A stretch of DNA of 64,000 nt from Nyssa sinensis (lineage: Eukaryota > Streptophyta > Magnoliopsida > Cornales > Nyssaceae). Both the position numbers and the translations under genes were made by a program. Below, one piece after another: positions 46,270-58,388 of this stretch. The notes beneath the pieces are model-generated. The model was not told where the DNA came from and did no database searches. It worked only from the letters and a program-made list of their open reading frames with translations. Location of the stretch: positions 54,723,847 to 54,787,846 of the forward strand of contig CM018048.1 of NCBI GenBank assembly GCA_008638375.1, read 5' to 3'. Position 1 is the first letter of the stretch; every line of letters starts with the position of its first letter.

Positions 46270-48640
46270 AAAAAGGATTTCGGCCTAACGGCCTACAAAC
46301 TGCATGACACTTCACATATGAAAATAGACTTGCACGAACTTATTTAATTTCATCGGTTCGAATGACCGTTAAAAACTTATGTAACTTTCCACTCCAAAAA
46401 TGCTTATTTTGGGGTTTTAAAGAGCCAAAAGATCGGATATCGGCCTACCGACCCGAAAAATCCCATCACACACCTCAAAAATGATAAAATAGACTTGCAC
46501 AAACTTACGGCACACGGTTCGGATGCCCGATTTGAAACTTATGTAAGTTTTAGCTCCAAAAAGGCACATTTTGAGGTTTTGACCAACCAAAACACCGGAT
46601 ATCGGCCTACCGACCCTGAAACCCCATCACACACCTCAAAAATGACAAAATAGACTTGCACAAACTTACGGCACTCAGTTCGGATGCCCGGTTTGAAACT
46701 TATGCAAGTTTCAGCTCTAAAAATGCCCATTTTGAGATTTTGACAGACCAAAACATCGGATATCAGCCTACTGACCTTGAAATCCCATCACACACCTCAC
46801 AAATGACAAAATAGACTTGCACGAACTGACGGCACTCGGCTAAAATGCCCGATTTGAAACTTATGCAAGTTTTAGCTCCAAAAATGCCTATTTTAGGGTT
46901 TTGAGAAACCAAAACATCGGATATCGGCCTACCGACCCTGAAACCCCATCACACACCTCAAAAATGACAAAATAGACTTGCACGAACTTACGGAACTCGC
47001 TTCAGGATGCCCGGTTTGAAACTTATGCAAGTTTCAGCTCCAAAAAGGTCCATTTTGGGGTTTTGACCGACCAAAACACCAGATATCGGCCTACCGCCCC
47101 CAAAACCCCATCACACAGCTCAAACATGATAAAATAGACTTTCACGAACTTGTGGCACTCTGCTAAAATTCTCGGTTTGAAACTTACGCAAGTTTCAGCA
47201 CCAAAAAGGCCCATTATGGGATTTTGACAAACCAAAACACTGGACATCGGCCTATCGACCCTGAAATCCCATCACACACCTCACAAATGACAAAATAGAC
47301 TTGCACGAACTTACGACACTAAACTAAAATGCCCAGTTTGAAACTTATGCAAGTTTCAGCTTCAAAAAGGCCCATTTTGAGGTTTGACGGACCAAAACAT
47401 CTAATATCAATCTACCGACCCTGAAACCCCATCACATACCTCAAAAATGACAAGATAGACTTGCACGAACTTACGGCACTCGGTTCGGATGCCCGATTTG
47501 AAGCTTATGCAAGTTTCAGCTCCAAAAAGGCCCATTTTGGGGTTTTGACGGATCAAAACACCGGATATCGGCCTAGCAACCCCGAAACCCCATCACACAG
47601 CTAAAAAATAATAAAATAGACTTGTACGAACTTACGGCACTCGGCTAGAATGCCCAGTTTGAAACTTATGCAAGTTTCAGCTCTAAAAAGGCTCATTTTG
47701 GGCTTTTGACCGACCAAAACACCGGATATCGGCCTACCAACCCCGAAACCCCATCACACACCTCAAAGATGATAACATAGACTTTCACTGAACTTACGAC
47801 ACACGGCTAAAATGCCCGGTTTGAAACTTCTGTAAGTTTTAGCTCCAAAAAGGCCCATTTTGGGGTTTTGACCGACCAAAACATCGGATATCGGCCTACC
47901 GACCCTGAAACCCCATCACACACCTAAAAAATGACAAAGTAGACTTTTATGAATTTACGTACACTCGGCTAAACTGCCCGGTTTGAAACTTATGCAAGTT
48001 TCAGCTCCAAAAAGGCCCATTTTGAGATTTTGACAGACCAAAACACCAGATATCGGCCTACCGACCCTGAGACCCCATCACACACCCACAAATGACAAAA
48101 TAGACTTGCAAAAACTTATGGCACTCGACTAAAATTCTCGGTTTGAAACTTATGCAAGTTTCAGCTCCAAAAAGGCCATTTTGGGGTTTTGACCAACCAA
48201 AACATCGGATATCGGCCTACCGACCCTGAAACCCCATCGCACACCTCACAAATGACAAAATAGACTTGCACTAACTTACAGCACTCGGTTCGGATGCCCG
48301 GTTTGAAACTTATGCAAGTTTCAGCTCCAAAAAGGCCTATTTTGGGGTTTTGACCGACCAAAACACCGGATATCGGCCTACCGACCCTGAAACCCCATCA
48401 CACACCTCAAAAATGACAAAATAGACTTGCACAATATTACAGCACTCGGATTCGGATGCCTCGGATGCCCGGTTTGAAACTTATGCAAGTTTCAGCTCCT
48501 AAAAAGGCCCATTTTGGGGTTTTGATCCGACCAAAACACCAAATATCGGCCTACTGACCCTAAAACCCCATCACACACCTCACAAATGATAAAATAGACT
48601 TGTACGAACTTACGGCAATCGGTTTGGATCAGTGATTTGC
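46270..48640 (+). repeat. Satellite-like tandem array, about 161-bp monomer, 14-15 copies
   Basis: Monomers recur every 159-163 bp. Each includes GGATATCGGCCTACCGACCC, CCCATCACACACCTCAAAAA, AATAGACTTGCACGAACTTA, TTTGAAACTTATGCAAGTTT and CCAAAAAGGCCCATTTTGGG. Several blocks are themselves palindromic. Outer copies are more diverged. It lies in the 3' part of the CACTA element, just after the transposase-associated gene. Short frames on the - strand are translated monomers. Confidence 0.93.
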
Positions 48641-49084
48641 AACTTATGCTACTTTATGCCGTTCTTACTATTTATGCATAGCAAAAAAAAAAAACTATTC
48701 ACATTCTATATTTCATATATATTTAATAATTGTTCTAATATATATATCATTTGATCTTTATTCAGATTGATCGGGATTATTGCACCGCCGTCTTTATGTT
48801 TTACATCGGGACTTATTATTTTTTCTTTTTTCTTTTTTCTTTTCATGGACATCTGTAGTTACATGTTTTGAGACAATTGTTTATTTTTTTATTTATTGTT
48901 AAATTGTACTTTTACAAATGTACGTAATTAGTATAATATATATATATATATATGAATGTATTTTTCTTTTTTAAAATATTCATTTTAGAATGTTTGGATT
49001 TTATTGTATATCAGGATGATTGATACAAGTTTAAACAAGAATAAAACAACAAATAAAACAAAGCAAATATGATTGAAAAAAAAA
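48641..49084 (+). other. CACTA interior between satellite and subterminal repeats
   Basis: AT-rich with a (TA)n run at about 48937-48952; no gene seen. Confidence 0.5.
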
Positions 49085-49690
49085 AAAAAACTTTTAGCGA
49101 CACACACAAAGGCGTCGCTAAAAGTAAAGAAATAAAAATGTCAATACACTATTAGCGACGCACACTGAACGTCGCTAAAAGTAACCTTTAGCTACGCACA
49201 AAGTGTGCGTCACTAATAATAGCTTTTAGCTACGCACAGAATGTGCGTCGCTAATGTAGCTTTTAGCTACGCACACTGAGCGTCGCTAAAAGTAACCTTT
49301 AACTACGCACAAAGTGTGCGTCACTAATAATAGCTTTTAGCTACGCACAAAGTGTGCATCGCTAATGGTAGCTTTTAGCTACGCACATCTGTGCGTAGCA
49401 AAAGCTTACTTTTAGCAACGCATGCTCTGTGCGTAGCTAAAAGCTACTCTTAGCGACGAACACTTTGTGTGTCGCTAATGGTAGCTTTTCGCAACGCCCA
49501 TTGCGTCCGTTTATAGTATTTACAACGCCTATACCCAATTATTAGCAACACCATATGTGCGTCTCTAATAGTTACTTTTAACGATGCCCACAGGTGTGTG
49601 CATTGCCAATATTATTAGCGACACGACTATTTGCGACGCATTTAGCAACACTCATTTGTGCGTCGCAAAAGAGCTTTAGCGACACATTTT
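49085..49690 (+). repeat. CACTA right subterminal repeat array
   Basis: Around twenty TTTTAGC(G/T)ACGCAC-type motifs in both orientations, often as short hairpins such as TTAGCGACGCAC ... CGTCGCTAA. They match the left subterminal region. The array fades at about 49690 and no GTAGTG terminus follows. Confidence 0.85.
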
Positions 49691-49700
49691 GCCACTATTA

Positions 49701-52465
49701 AAAGTTCAAAGACTAATCTAAAATTCCTTACTTATTAAAAGTTACAACTAACAATCAACTTTTTTGTTGTTGGGTTGTACAATTTATAGGTTTTTGGCAA
49801 CTTATTGTAGCTAATAAAATACACTTCTCACTTTTGTCGTCCAACTTTTTTCTAAGTTAGTTTGACACATAAATATATACAATGCATCCAAACACCATTA
49901 AATGTTTAATATAAGACTTGTATCCACTCCAAGATTCCTACGAGTTCTGTTAGAAATACTTTCAATACGGCATATATTCAAAATATAGATAGTACAAGCA
50001 ACTACTTCATCCAAAGTCCTTTAAGAAAAATTTTAAATTTCAACATCCATCTAATCACATTCATAATAGTTCGACTTTCTCTCTCTGTCACTATGTTTTG
50101 TTATTGAGTGTATTCGAGCAGTAAACTAATGTTTAATAACATAAATGCTTTTTTAACACTAGCAGGGAGTTAATATCATGCCTCCTATAGGAAATAAACT
50201 ATAGTGCTAAACATGAGTAGTGGCAAGTGGCATGGTATCATGTGTAGTGGCATATCAAACATAAAACCCAAGGGGGAGTGAAGAATTCACAAATTTGACC
50301 AACATGCATTTGGAACAATAATAGATTTTTAAGTTTTGGCAAGCTTAATGTAAAACGAATTACCCTATCTCATGATTTATTTTTTAAATTAAATATGTTA
50401 AGTTGTGCCAAATGAGTTGAACAACCTAAAACTCAAGCACCATCTCTTTATTAATCGTGTTAAATAGTTCGACCTGTTAATAACGCAAAGCTATTTATAC
50501 TATCTCCATGTCATGTTATCATCGTGCCATGTCAAAATTTACTGTTTGAGACAATTCCTGCAATTAAACAATGCTGGATTTGAACAAGCATCATTAATTA
50601 ACTTATGGTTCAACCAGAGAGCGCGCACTCCTCCCTCCTCCTACCATCATATACATTGCCAAGTGATAAATGTTTAGATTAAATTTTGTAGGGCTGATAC
50701 GAGCAGGGCCCAGTGGTATTTCTTGCCTAATTTCAGTGGGGGAGGCAGGATTCAACTTCCCATAAGATCTAGAAAAGGGGAAGAATTATTGATGAAATTT
50801 TGGTGCTTGTTTGAATGTGTTTATATGCAATTATAGGTGGATGCATGAGGACTGTGAGAAGAGGAAGAAAGACTATCCATTCATGAAAAAAAACTCACTC
50901 GATCTTGAAAAGATGCTTCTCTTGCATTTCTGAATGCTGCCAATAATTCCGTCCAAGTACTTCAACAATACACACGCGCGCGCACACACAAATTAGCATT
51001 CACACCAATGAGTGAGGGGGGAGGCCAAAAGTTGGAACAGAGATGGATCTATTGAACTAGACAACACCATTAGTTAAAAAGACAGTGCTAGGCTCCAAAC
51101 TAAGAAAGAACTTTCTTTTATTAATGTACATGTCACAACCTTAATGTGCCACACATGTAACTACATGTATATTATGTGACTATTTAGTTTTAACTAAAAA
51201 TTAAAATAAAATAAAATTAAAAATACATGTGCATTGCATATGTGTAGCAGATTATAGTTAAGACACGTACCCGGATAAGAAGAGATTCCTCTTACCGAGT
51301 TTGAAACTAAGTTTTGTCCTAGTTAAAATAGCCATGAAAATCTAAATCTCAATAAATTATTCTATAAACCCATCACATGTGTGACAACCTTTATGATTTT
51401 AATATTTTGTGATATTCATGTAGGACCCTCATAAAACTAAAATCATAGAGGCCATCACATTGGTGTAATGGGCTCGCAAAATAACTTCTGATCCCAGTAT
51501 CAGGATCTATGTTTTGGGACTTTTGTCATAGACTAGAGCCTGTAAGTGGTATTCACATTTCAATGCCAAGTTCCTTAACTGGCTTTGTCAACAGCACATG
51601 TCCAATCCTGGTTCAAGAACATTACCTACTTATTCTAGAACCAGGAACCAATGCAGCAAATCACTTGTACACAAGTCTTTAATTGTATATTTCCAACTGC
51701 AACATAAGGAGGTTGCCCCAACAATTTGCAGCCTCACATCTCAAGAAATACAAAAAGGTAAGCATAATAGTATCAACGAATTTTAATCTAGATGCAGTTC
51801 CAATTCAAACACCCTAAAAAGGCTTGGGACTGGCTATATTACACCAATCATGAATGTTGGAGGCGGCAAATAATTTAATGAATTTGCATTAAGAGCTACA
51901 TGATAGCTAAAAGGAAATAAGAAAGAAAAAAAAAAATGCCAGAAAAGCAAACTGCACCAACAAACTAAAGAGGAACTAAATATGCAATCCTTCGGGAGAA
52001 GAAAAAGAACTATTAAGGATTAATTATGATCAGAACCAGGTTTTACTTTCGATTGGTTAGTGAATCCTATCTCACCACTCACCGCTTTTATGCTACTGAA
52101 TCTTTCTTTACGATCTCAGCTTAAGTAATTTTGGCCTTCCCCTTCCCTAGGGTGACATGAGACCCATGTCATTTTTACTTGCATGACCAAGCTAAAGAAA
52201 ATTAAATACCTTCAAAAGGGAAAAACCAACTACTGAAATTTTGGAATTAACAAATCTGCTAAAAGAAAACGAAAAAAATTATTGAAAATGAAGTTTCTAC
52301 CACAGTTATTTAAAAGGGCAACCTTTCAACATGTCTGAGGCCTTCATCTAAAATCCCACATTACATGCTTACAGACCTGCAAGTAAGCTGCCAAGGTCAA
52401 AAACACAACATGACATAAACCAGATATCATACCATAAGTTGCTCCTTAGTATTTGACTGCCTTCT
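49701..52465. other. Intergenic DNA and 3' flank of the zinc-knuckle gene
   Basis: No protein gene is supported; the 62-codon frame at 51598-51786 has no recognisable domain. A tRNA-like segment lies at about 50695-50765. A CA/CG dinucleotide tract is at about 50968-50990. The last 150 bp or so probably form the 3' UTR of the - strand gene. Confidence 0.5.
50695..50765 (+). repeat. Possible tRNA-derived SINE remnant
   Basis: GGGCCCAGTGGTATTTCTTG followed by GGGAGGCAGGATTCAACTTC resembles degraded A and B boxes at tRNA-like spacing. Ends and tail are unclear. Confidence 0.35.
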
Positions 52466-53278
<813 letters not shown>

Positions 53279-53388
53279 TTATATCTGAATATGCAGATTG
53301 CTCCACCACCAGAAAAACTGAATCAGCCAGTCCCTTGACAAAAATCCTGATTTCAAAAAATGGTGTTAGTTTACTCGCTTTGCAAGCA

Positions 53389-54600
53389 CTCTTCAATCCT
53401 ATATAAATAGTCATAAAAGAAAGAACGGAACTTCAATATATATATATATATATGAATGCAGTCGTGAAACTGGCAAACAAATAGTCATTCACTTTTTCAA
53501 GCTTCACCCCCAACTAATAAACATTGGGGGGATGAAACATCAAATGATATTAAAGCAAACAAATTTAGATTAAATATATAAGCTGATGAAAAAAGGAAGG
53601 TAAATCAAGGAACAAACGAACTCAAATTAATTAAGTTGTTGCAATAACTTTACAACTAACTCAAAATGACATATAAAACCACCAAATCCAAGGCCATCAT
53701 ATTTTGGGAACAAAAAACATATTTTTCCGCGTTAATATTAATGTATCTAGATTGCTCCGCCGACAACCAGCTATTGAATCCTATATAATCCTATATATAT
53801 ATATATATATATATTTGTGTGTGTGTGCGTGTGCGTGTGTGTGTGAAGCCACTGTAAATCAAATATGTTGTATGAAGTTACCTAAAAATCGATGTTGTAA
53901 CTTGAGATTACCAGATCATATTGTTTTGCAAGGAAACAAAAACGAAAAATATATATATATATATATAAAGGCACTGTAAATAAAAATTATAAAACCCTAA
54001 GTATTGAAATTGTATGAGGTTACTTAAAATTGAAGTTGTAACTTGAGATTACCAGATCTTAGTTATATTTATTTATCATTATTATTATTTTTTATAAGTA
54101 AGATTACAGATCTTATTGTTTTGCAAGGACATAAAAAAAAATTATTCACTCCTAAATAATAAGGCATAAAACAAAGAATGGAACCTCAAAAAAAATTATA
54201 TGAATGCAATTGTGAAATTGGCAAACAAAATATGCATTCACTTTTTGAAGCATTCTTCACCCCCATCTAATAAACATTAGGGGGATGAAACATAAAATTG
54301 ACATCTAATGATATGAAAGCAATCATTAAAATAGCAGACAAATTTAGATTAAATATATCACCTGATGAAGAATAAAAAGAAAAAAGGAAGGCAAATCAAG
54401 GAACAAATGAACTCCAATTAATTTAGTCGTTGCAATACCTTCACAACTAACACAAAATGACATATAAAACTACCAAACCCCAGGTCATCATATTTTGGGA
54501 ACAAAAAAAACATATTTTCCACGCTAACATTAACGTCTCAATTGAAATACTAAAACCCCAGAATTTCGCAGCGGACAACCAGCTAAGAGGTAATGGTTTC
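53389..54600. repeat. Tandem segmental duplication upstream of the zinc-knuckle gene
   Basis: The segment at about 53389-53790 recurs at about 54120-54590. Shared blocks include TTTAGATTAAATATAT, AATCAAGGAACAAA and CATCATATTTTGGGAACAAA. Between them a second duplication (53846-53938 and 53966-54130) shares GTTGTAACTTGAGATTACCA and ATTGTTTTGCAAGGA. Divergence is around 10-15 percent by eye. Several TA and GT microsatellites are embedded. Confidence 0.75.
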
Positions 54601-56834
54601 AACTTTCAAGTCCCCAAAGTGCGACATGTTGTGATTTATTGATTACCCAATAGAGGCAATGTTTTTCTTAATTCATTGTGTTTGGAATCAATTTTAAAAA
54701 AAAAATGGGGAAAGAAATGAAAGAATTTAAATTCGAATTTTTTAATAGGTATTCTTTTGCATATCCTTTTGTTTTACATGTTTCTCATAAAAGGAGGAAA
54801 AAGAAAGAATTTGAAAGAATTTAGGTAGTGGTAGCAGAACCTAACACAACAATGAACCAGTGAAGGGCCAAGTTCATGATTCACTAATACAACCAATTCT
54901 ATAATTAATGTATTAAAAGTATAAAAATATAATAAAAATTATGAAAACTAAATGAAAATAATCAAACAGAAGATAAATCCTATTAAAACCTAAGAAACAA
55001 ATGAAGTATTGGACATGCGTGCACACAACAACCAAAAAAAAAAATAATTTAAATCCCCAAATTCATATAAACACAACACTGTACACACATTCAATCAACA
55101 TAAATGCATTACTGATTCTTTACGGAATGGAAAATTCTCTAAAGATTTAGCACACACAATTACACACAAACATATATGTTTACACATATATTGGCTGAAT
55201 ATATCACGTAATTATCGAAGAAAGGAGACGTGAAGAACCTTCAACAAACGGGTGGGAGGGCTACCGGTTGGATTTTGAAGATGATCAAAGGCTGGAATAG
55301 ACCAGAGACAACAGAATGGAAGATCTTCATTCTCAGTCGTCTTGTCTGCCGTATTGGGAGCTCACGATCACGCCTCACTCAAGGCTCTCAGTCGTCTTTC
55401 ATCTTCTATGTCGTTCGAACATTCTCAGACTTCTCGAGCCCTAAGAGATTAAAAGACCAAAATGTACAAAATCCTTTTCATGCTTCAGAGAAAAAATGGT
55501 CATTTGTGTAATTTAGCCCAAACAGCATAGCCGCAGAGCCGTTTGGTTCTACATATACCGCCAGTTTGATTGGTTTTTAAATGAACCCCATGGTTCAATC
55601 GGTTTTTACTCCGATTTTTAGTCAAAATGATAATTTAATTGAACTAGATTATTCACGGTCCAGTTCGGGTTGAACCGGTTGATTTAATTCGATTCTAATT
55701 AAATTCGGATAGAGGTTGTTAGAGAGAGGAAAGAATCGGTATGTAAACTGTAAAGCAACAGAAATGGTGTGATAGTTTTTTTTTTTTAAATTTACTGTCA
55801 TTAAAATCTTTTAATTTAATTATTTTTGTATTAAAAGAATTTAATAATTTGTATAGCACATTATTGGTAGTCCACAATTTCAACAATAATTTTTTATATC
55901 TATTCTGGGTCTTTTTTTATATACACACTTTCAAATTTTCTCTTCGGAGTTAGATTTTTTTTAATAAAAAAAATGATATTTGGAATTTAAAATTAAATCT
56001 TTTTGTTATTTAAAACAAAAAACAAAATTGAAAAAAAAATTGTATACCATTATACCCCTATTTTGACTAAGAGTGAAAAACATTAGGAATAGTTGATTAA
56101 AAATATTATCAAGCAAGTATTTTTATCCGTTTTAAGTACATTTAATTTCTATAAAATCCGACTAATTTTGACCAGATTTTTAATGAGTATTATTTTACTT
56201 TCAAATCTTTCAAAAATCCTTTATCTTTTTTTTAAATTCCACTCATTCCCGGCCATTAAAATTCTGTTTTCATATTCACATCACATCTAATCCATTCGTG
56301 TGAACAAGATCAGTGTTTAGCATCAATAGCGATTCCATGTGACATGAGATACAGCCAATAGTGTTTGAAGAAAAATTAAAATAATAATATTAGTTGATTA
56401 ATTTTAAAAAATTTTAAAATTAATTTATTAGAGGATGGGGTGGGGACAAGACGGGGGCAATGACACTAATGGGAGAGACAAATTTTAAAGCGAGAGGAGT
56501 CTCCACTCTATTATTATTCCAAAACAACGACAAAAAAAATATATATGTTGGATAAAAATAAAAAATTGTAAGTCCGTATTTGATCTTTCGAACCTACTAA
56601 TTTGGAGATTAATTCTATTGTCCACTAGCAGATAAGTCGATTAAAGTTGAAACAGTGCTCCATATAAATTAATTCAAAGAAAAAATAACATATGTTAAGT
56701 TTCGACTTAGCGATTTTAAAAAAAGAAGCCTTTTAGTTGTCGTTTGTCACCCACTTAGCAACCTCTTGAAGTTTCTAGTCCCTTGATTATGGCTCTTAAT
56801 TTGATTAGTTAACCTAATTTTTTTTAATCCCATT
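54601..56834. other. Intergenic DNA, possible 5' UTR exon of the zinc-knuckle gene
   Basis: A GC-richer stretch at about 55205-55480 could be the first noncoding exon of the gene on the - strand, but no splice junction can be fixed. GGTTCAATCGGTTTTT-type repeat debris lies at 54850-54975 and 55560-55690. Otherwise AT-rich without genes. Confidence 0.4.
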
Positions 56835-56839
56835 ATCAA

Positions 56840-57087
56840 TGTTAGAAGTATGTTAGTTCATATATATAGTATTGTGTAATTTTAGTAAGACTAGAATTTC
56901 ATAATTTATTTCCTTTATTTACACTTTCCATATACAACCTCATTACCCTCCTATATAAGGAGCTCTCTTATATAATTTCATATAATTCGGTCTAATATAA
57001 TGTAATCTTTTGAATTTTTTCCTTCTCTCTCTTCTCTCTTTGTTTTCTATTTCTTGTCTCTTTTATGTTATTCCATCAAATCTAACA
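56840..57087 (+). repeat. 5' LTR of the small Copia-type element
   Basis: 248 bp, TGTTAGAAGT to ATCTAACA, directly followed by the primer-binding site. Contains CTATATAAGG, a likely TATA box, at about 56952. Confidence 0.92.
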
Positions 57088-57098
57088 TGGTATCAGAG
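57088..57098 (+). promoter_or_regulatory. Primer-binding site (initiator tRNA-Met)
   Basis: TGGTATCAGAG is complementary to the 3' end of initiator tRNA-Met and abuts the LTR with no gap. Confidence 0.92.
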
Positions 57099-57105
57099 TC
57101 ATTTT

Positions 57106-57275
57106 GATCAGTGGCCTCCACCATCCATCGCGGCTCGCATATCACCACCCTTCTCATCCAAGATTACTCAGTCACATCATTGTGGCACTTGATCAGTGGC
57201 CTCCACCATCCATCGCGGCTCGCACATCACCATCCTTCTCATCCAAGACTACTCAGTCACGTCATCATGAAACCA
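57106..57275 (+). repeat. 85-bp tandem duplication inside the Copia-type element
   Basis: GATCAGTGGCCTCCACCATC starts at 57106 and again at 57191. The copies differ at only a few positions. Further small duplications follow at about 57385-57480, 57525-57640 and 57790-57915. Confidence 0.9.
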
Positions 57276-58135
57276 TTGAAATTGTTGCAACATCATCATC
57301 AACGTGTTACTGTCATTACCAACTTGCTAATCAATTTGGACGTTATTACTCATCATCGTCATCACCGACTTTTCACAATAAGGCCCAATTTAGTTTTCTT
57401 CCATTGCAATCATAGCAGCCACACCTTTATTGCCCAAATTAGTTTTCTTCCATTGCAATCACAACAGCCACGCCTTTATTGTCAATCTACAACAACAACT
57501 TCACCCTGTAGTGCTCAAATTCAATCACAGACAGAAGGTTTCACTCATTCACTATTGTTCAGTCACAGACAGAAGGTCTCACTCACTCACTCGCTCACTC
57601 ACTATCGTTCAATCACAGATAAAGGTCTCACTCACTGTTGCACCACTAGAATTTTCTTATCCTCGTACAAAATCCTCCAGCCATGTCGTCATCTTCTCCA
57701 TTCTCACCATCACACACCCACAACAACCTATCTCAGCCTTGTACCTCTGCCACATCTATCAATCATCGGTACAACGTCTATGTTCATCAACATTGGATCA
57801 ACCATCCGGCTCAGTCGTGACCATGTTACTGCTCCTCACCTTCCCTGTCAACATTTGATCAACCATTCGGCGCAGTCATGACCATGTCACTGCTCTTCAC
57901 CATCACTGCTCCTCGGCTATGCATACCATCATTTGCGCTTCTATGCCCCACCTTCAGTTCCAGCTCTACACTTCTATGCGTCTTCCTGAACTTTGTTGAG
58001 AGTCCAGCTCCACTGCTATGTCAACTTGGGTTACATCTATATTTTAGTCCCAACGCTAATAAGTCAACCAATCTACTTCCCGATTTTGTTTGTAAACTCA
58101 AGTTGGTCTACCTCTCACCATGAGTTTGAAAGGGG

Positions 58136-58383
58136 TGTTAGAAGTATAATAATTCACATATATATTATTGTGTAATTCTAGTAAGATTAGGATTTCATAA
58201 TTTATTTCCTTTATTTACACTTTTCATACACAATTTCATTACTCTCTTATATGAGAAGTTCTTTTATATAGTTTCATATAATTCAGTCTAATGTAATGTA
58301 ATCCTTTGAATTTTTACCTTCTTTCTCTTCTCTCTTTATTTTCTATTATTTGTCTCTTTTATATTATTTTACCAAATCAAACA
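58136..58383 (+). repeat. 3' LTR of the small Copia-type element
   Basis: 248 bp, same length as the 5' LTR and clearly diverged from it by scattered substitutions. Preceded by TTTGAAAGGGG, the polypurine tract. Confidence 0.92.
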
Positions 58384-58388
58384 ATCAA

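Larger units (their letters stand above)
27145..49700 (+). mobile_element. CACTA (En/Spm-type) DNA transposon, decayed, with nested insertions
   Basis: The left end reads CACTACAAAAATAAGC, the standard CACTA terminus. It is followed by subterminal repeats of the TTAGCGACGCAC type (27165-27460); matching repeats fill the right end (49085-49690). Between them lie a Transposase_24-type gene in broken exons (29646-46204) and a satellite array. Two insertions interrupt it: a 12.3-kb Athila-like element and a 2.9-kb solo-LTR-like sequence. Without these it would be about 7.4 kb. No TNP2-type (Transposase_21) catalytic transposase was found, so it was probably non-autonomous. A right terminal GTAGTG repeat was not found, so the right border is approximate. 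Confidence 0.75.
56840..58383 (+). mobile_element. Small non-autonomous Copia-type LTR retrotransposon
   Basis: Two LTRs of exactly 248 bp (56840-57087 and 58136-58383), both starting TGTTAGAAGTAT and ending AACA. An initiator tRNA-Met primer site abuts the first and a polypurine tract (GAAAGGGG) abuts the second. A perfect 5-bp target duplication, ATCAA, flanks it (56835-56839 and 58384-58388). The 1-kb interior has no gag or pol motifs and consists largely of short tandem duplications, as in TRIM/SMART-like non-autonomous elements. It must have moved with enzymes from another Copia element. Confidence 0.93.

Noticed and set aside
46270..48640. Regular repeats that might suggest a CRISPR-like array
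   Set aside because: Monomers of about 161 bp are repeated in full with no unique spacers, and the DNA is plant nuclear; it is a satellite.
49680..49705. TTTTGCCACTATT as a mutated CACTA right terminus
   Set aside because: Only the TTTTG part fits the expected GTAGTG-ending terminus; it needs too many changes to be accepted.
50240..50252. GTGTAGTGGC as the missing right end of the CACTA element
   Set aside because: It lacks the preceding terminal sequence (TTTTTG) and a TGA duplication, and lies 550 bp beyond the last subterminal repeat.
57111..57881. 256-codon open frame
   Set aside because: Overlapping open frames exist in other phases because the interior is C/A-rich and duplicated; the residues are His/Ser/Thr-rich without any domain.
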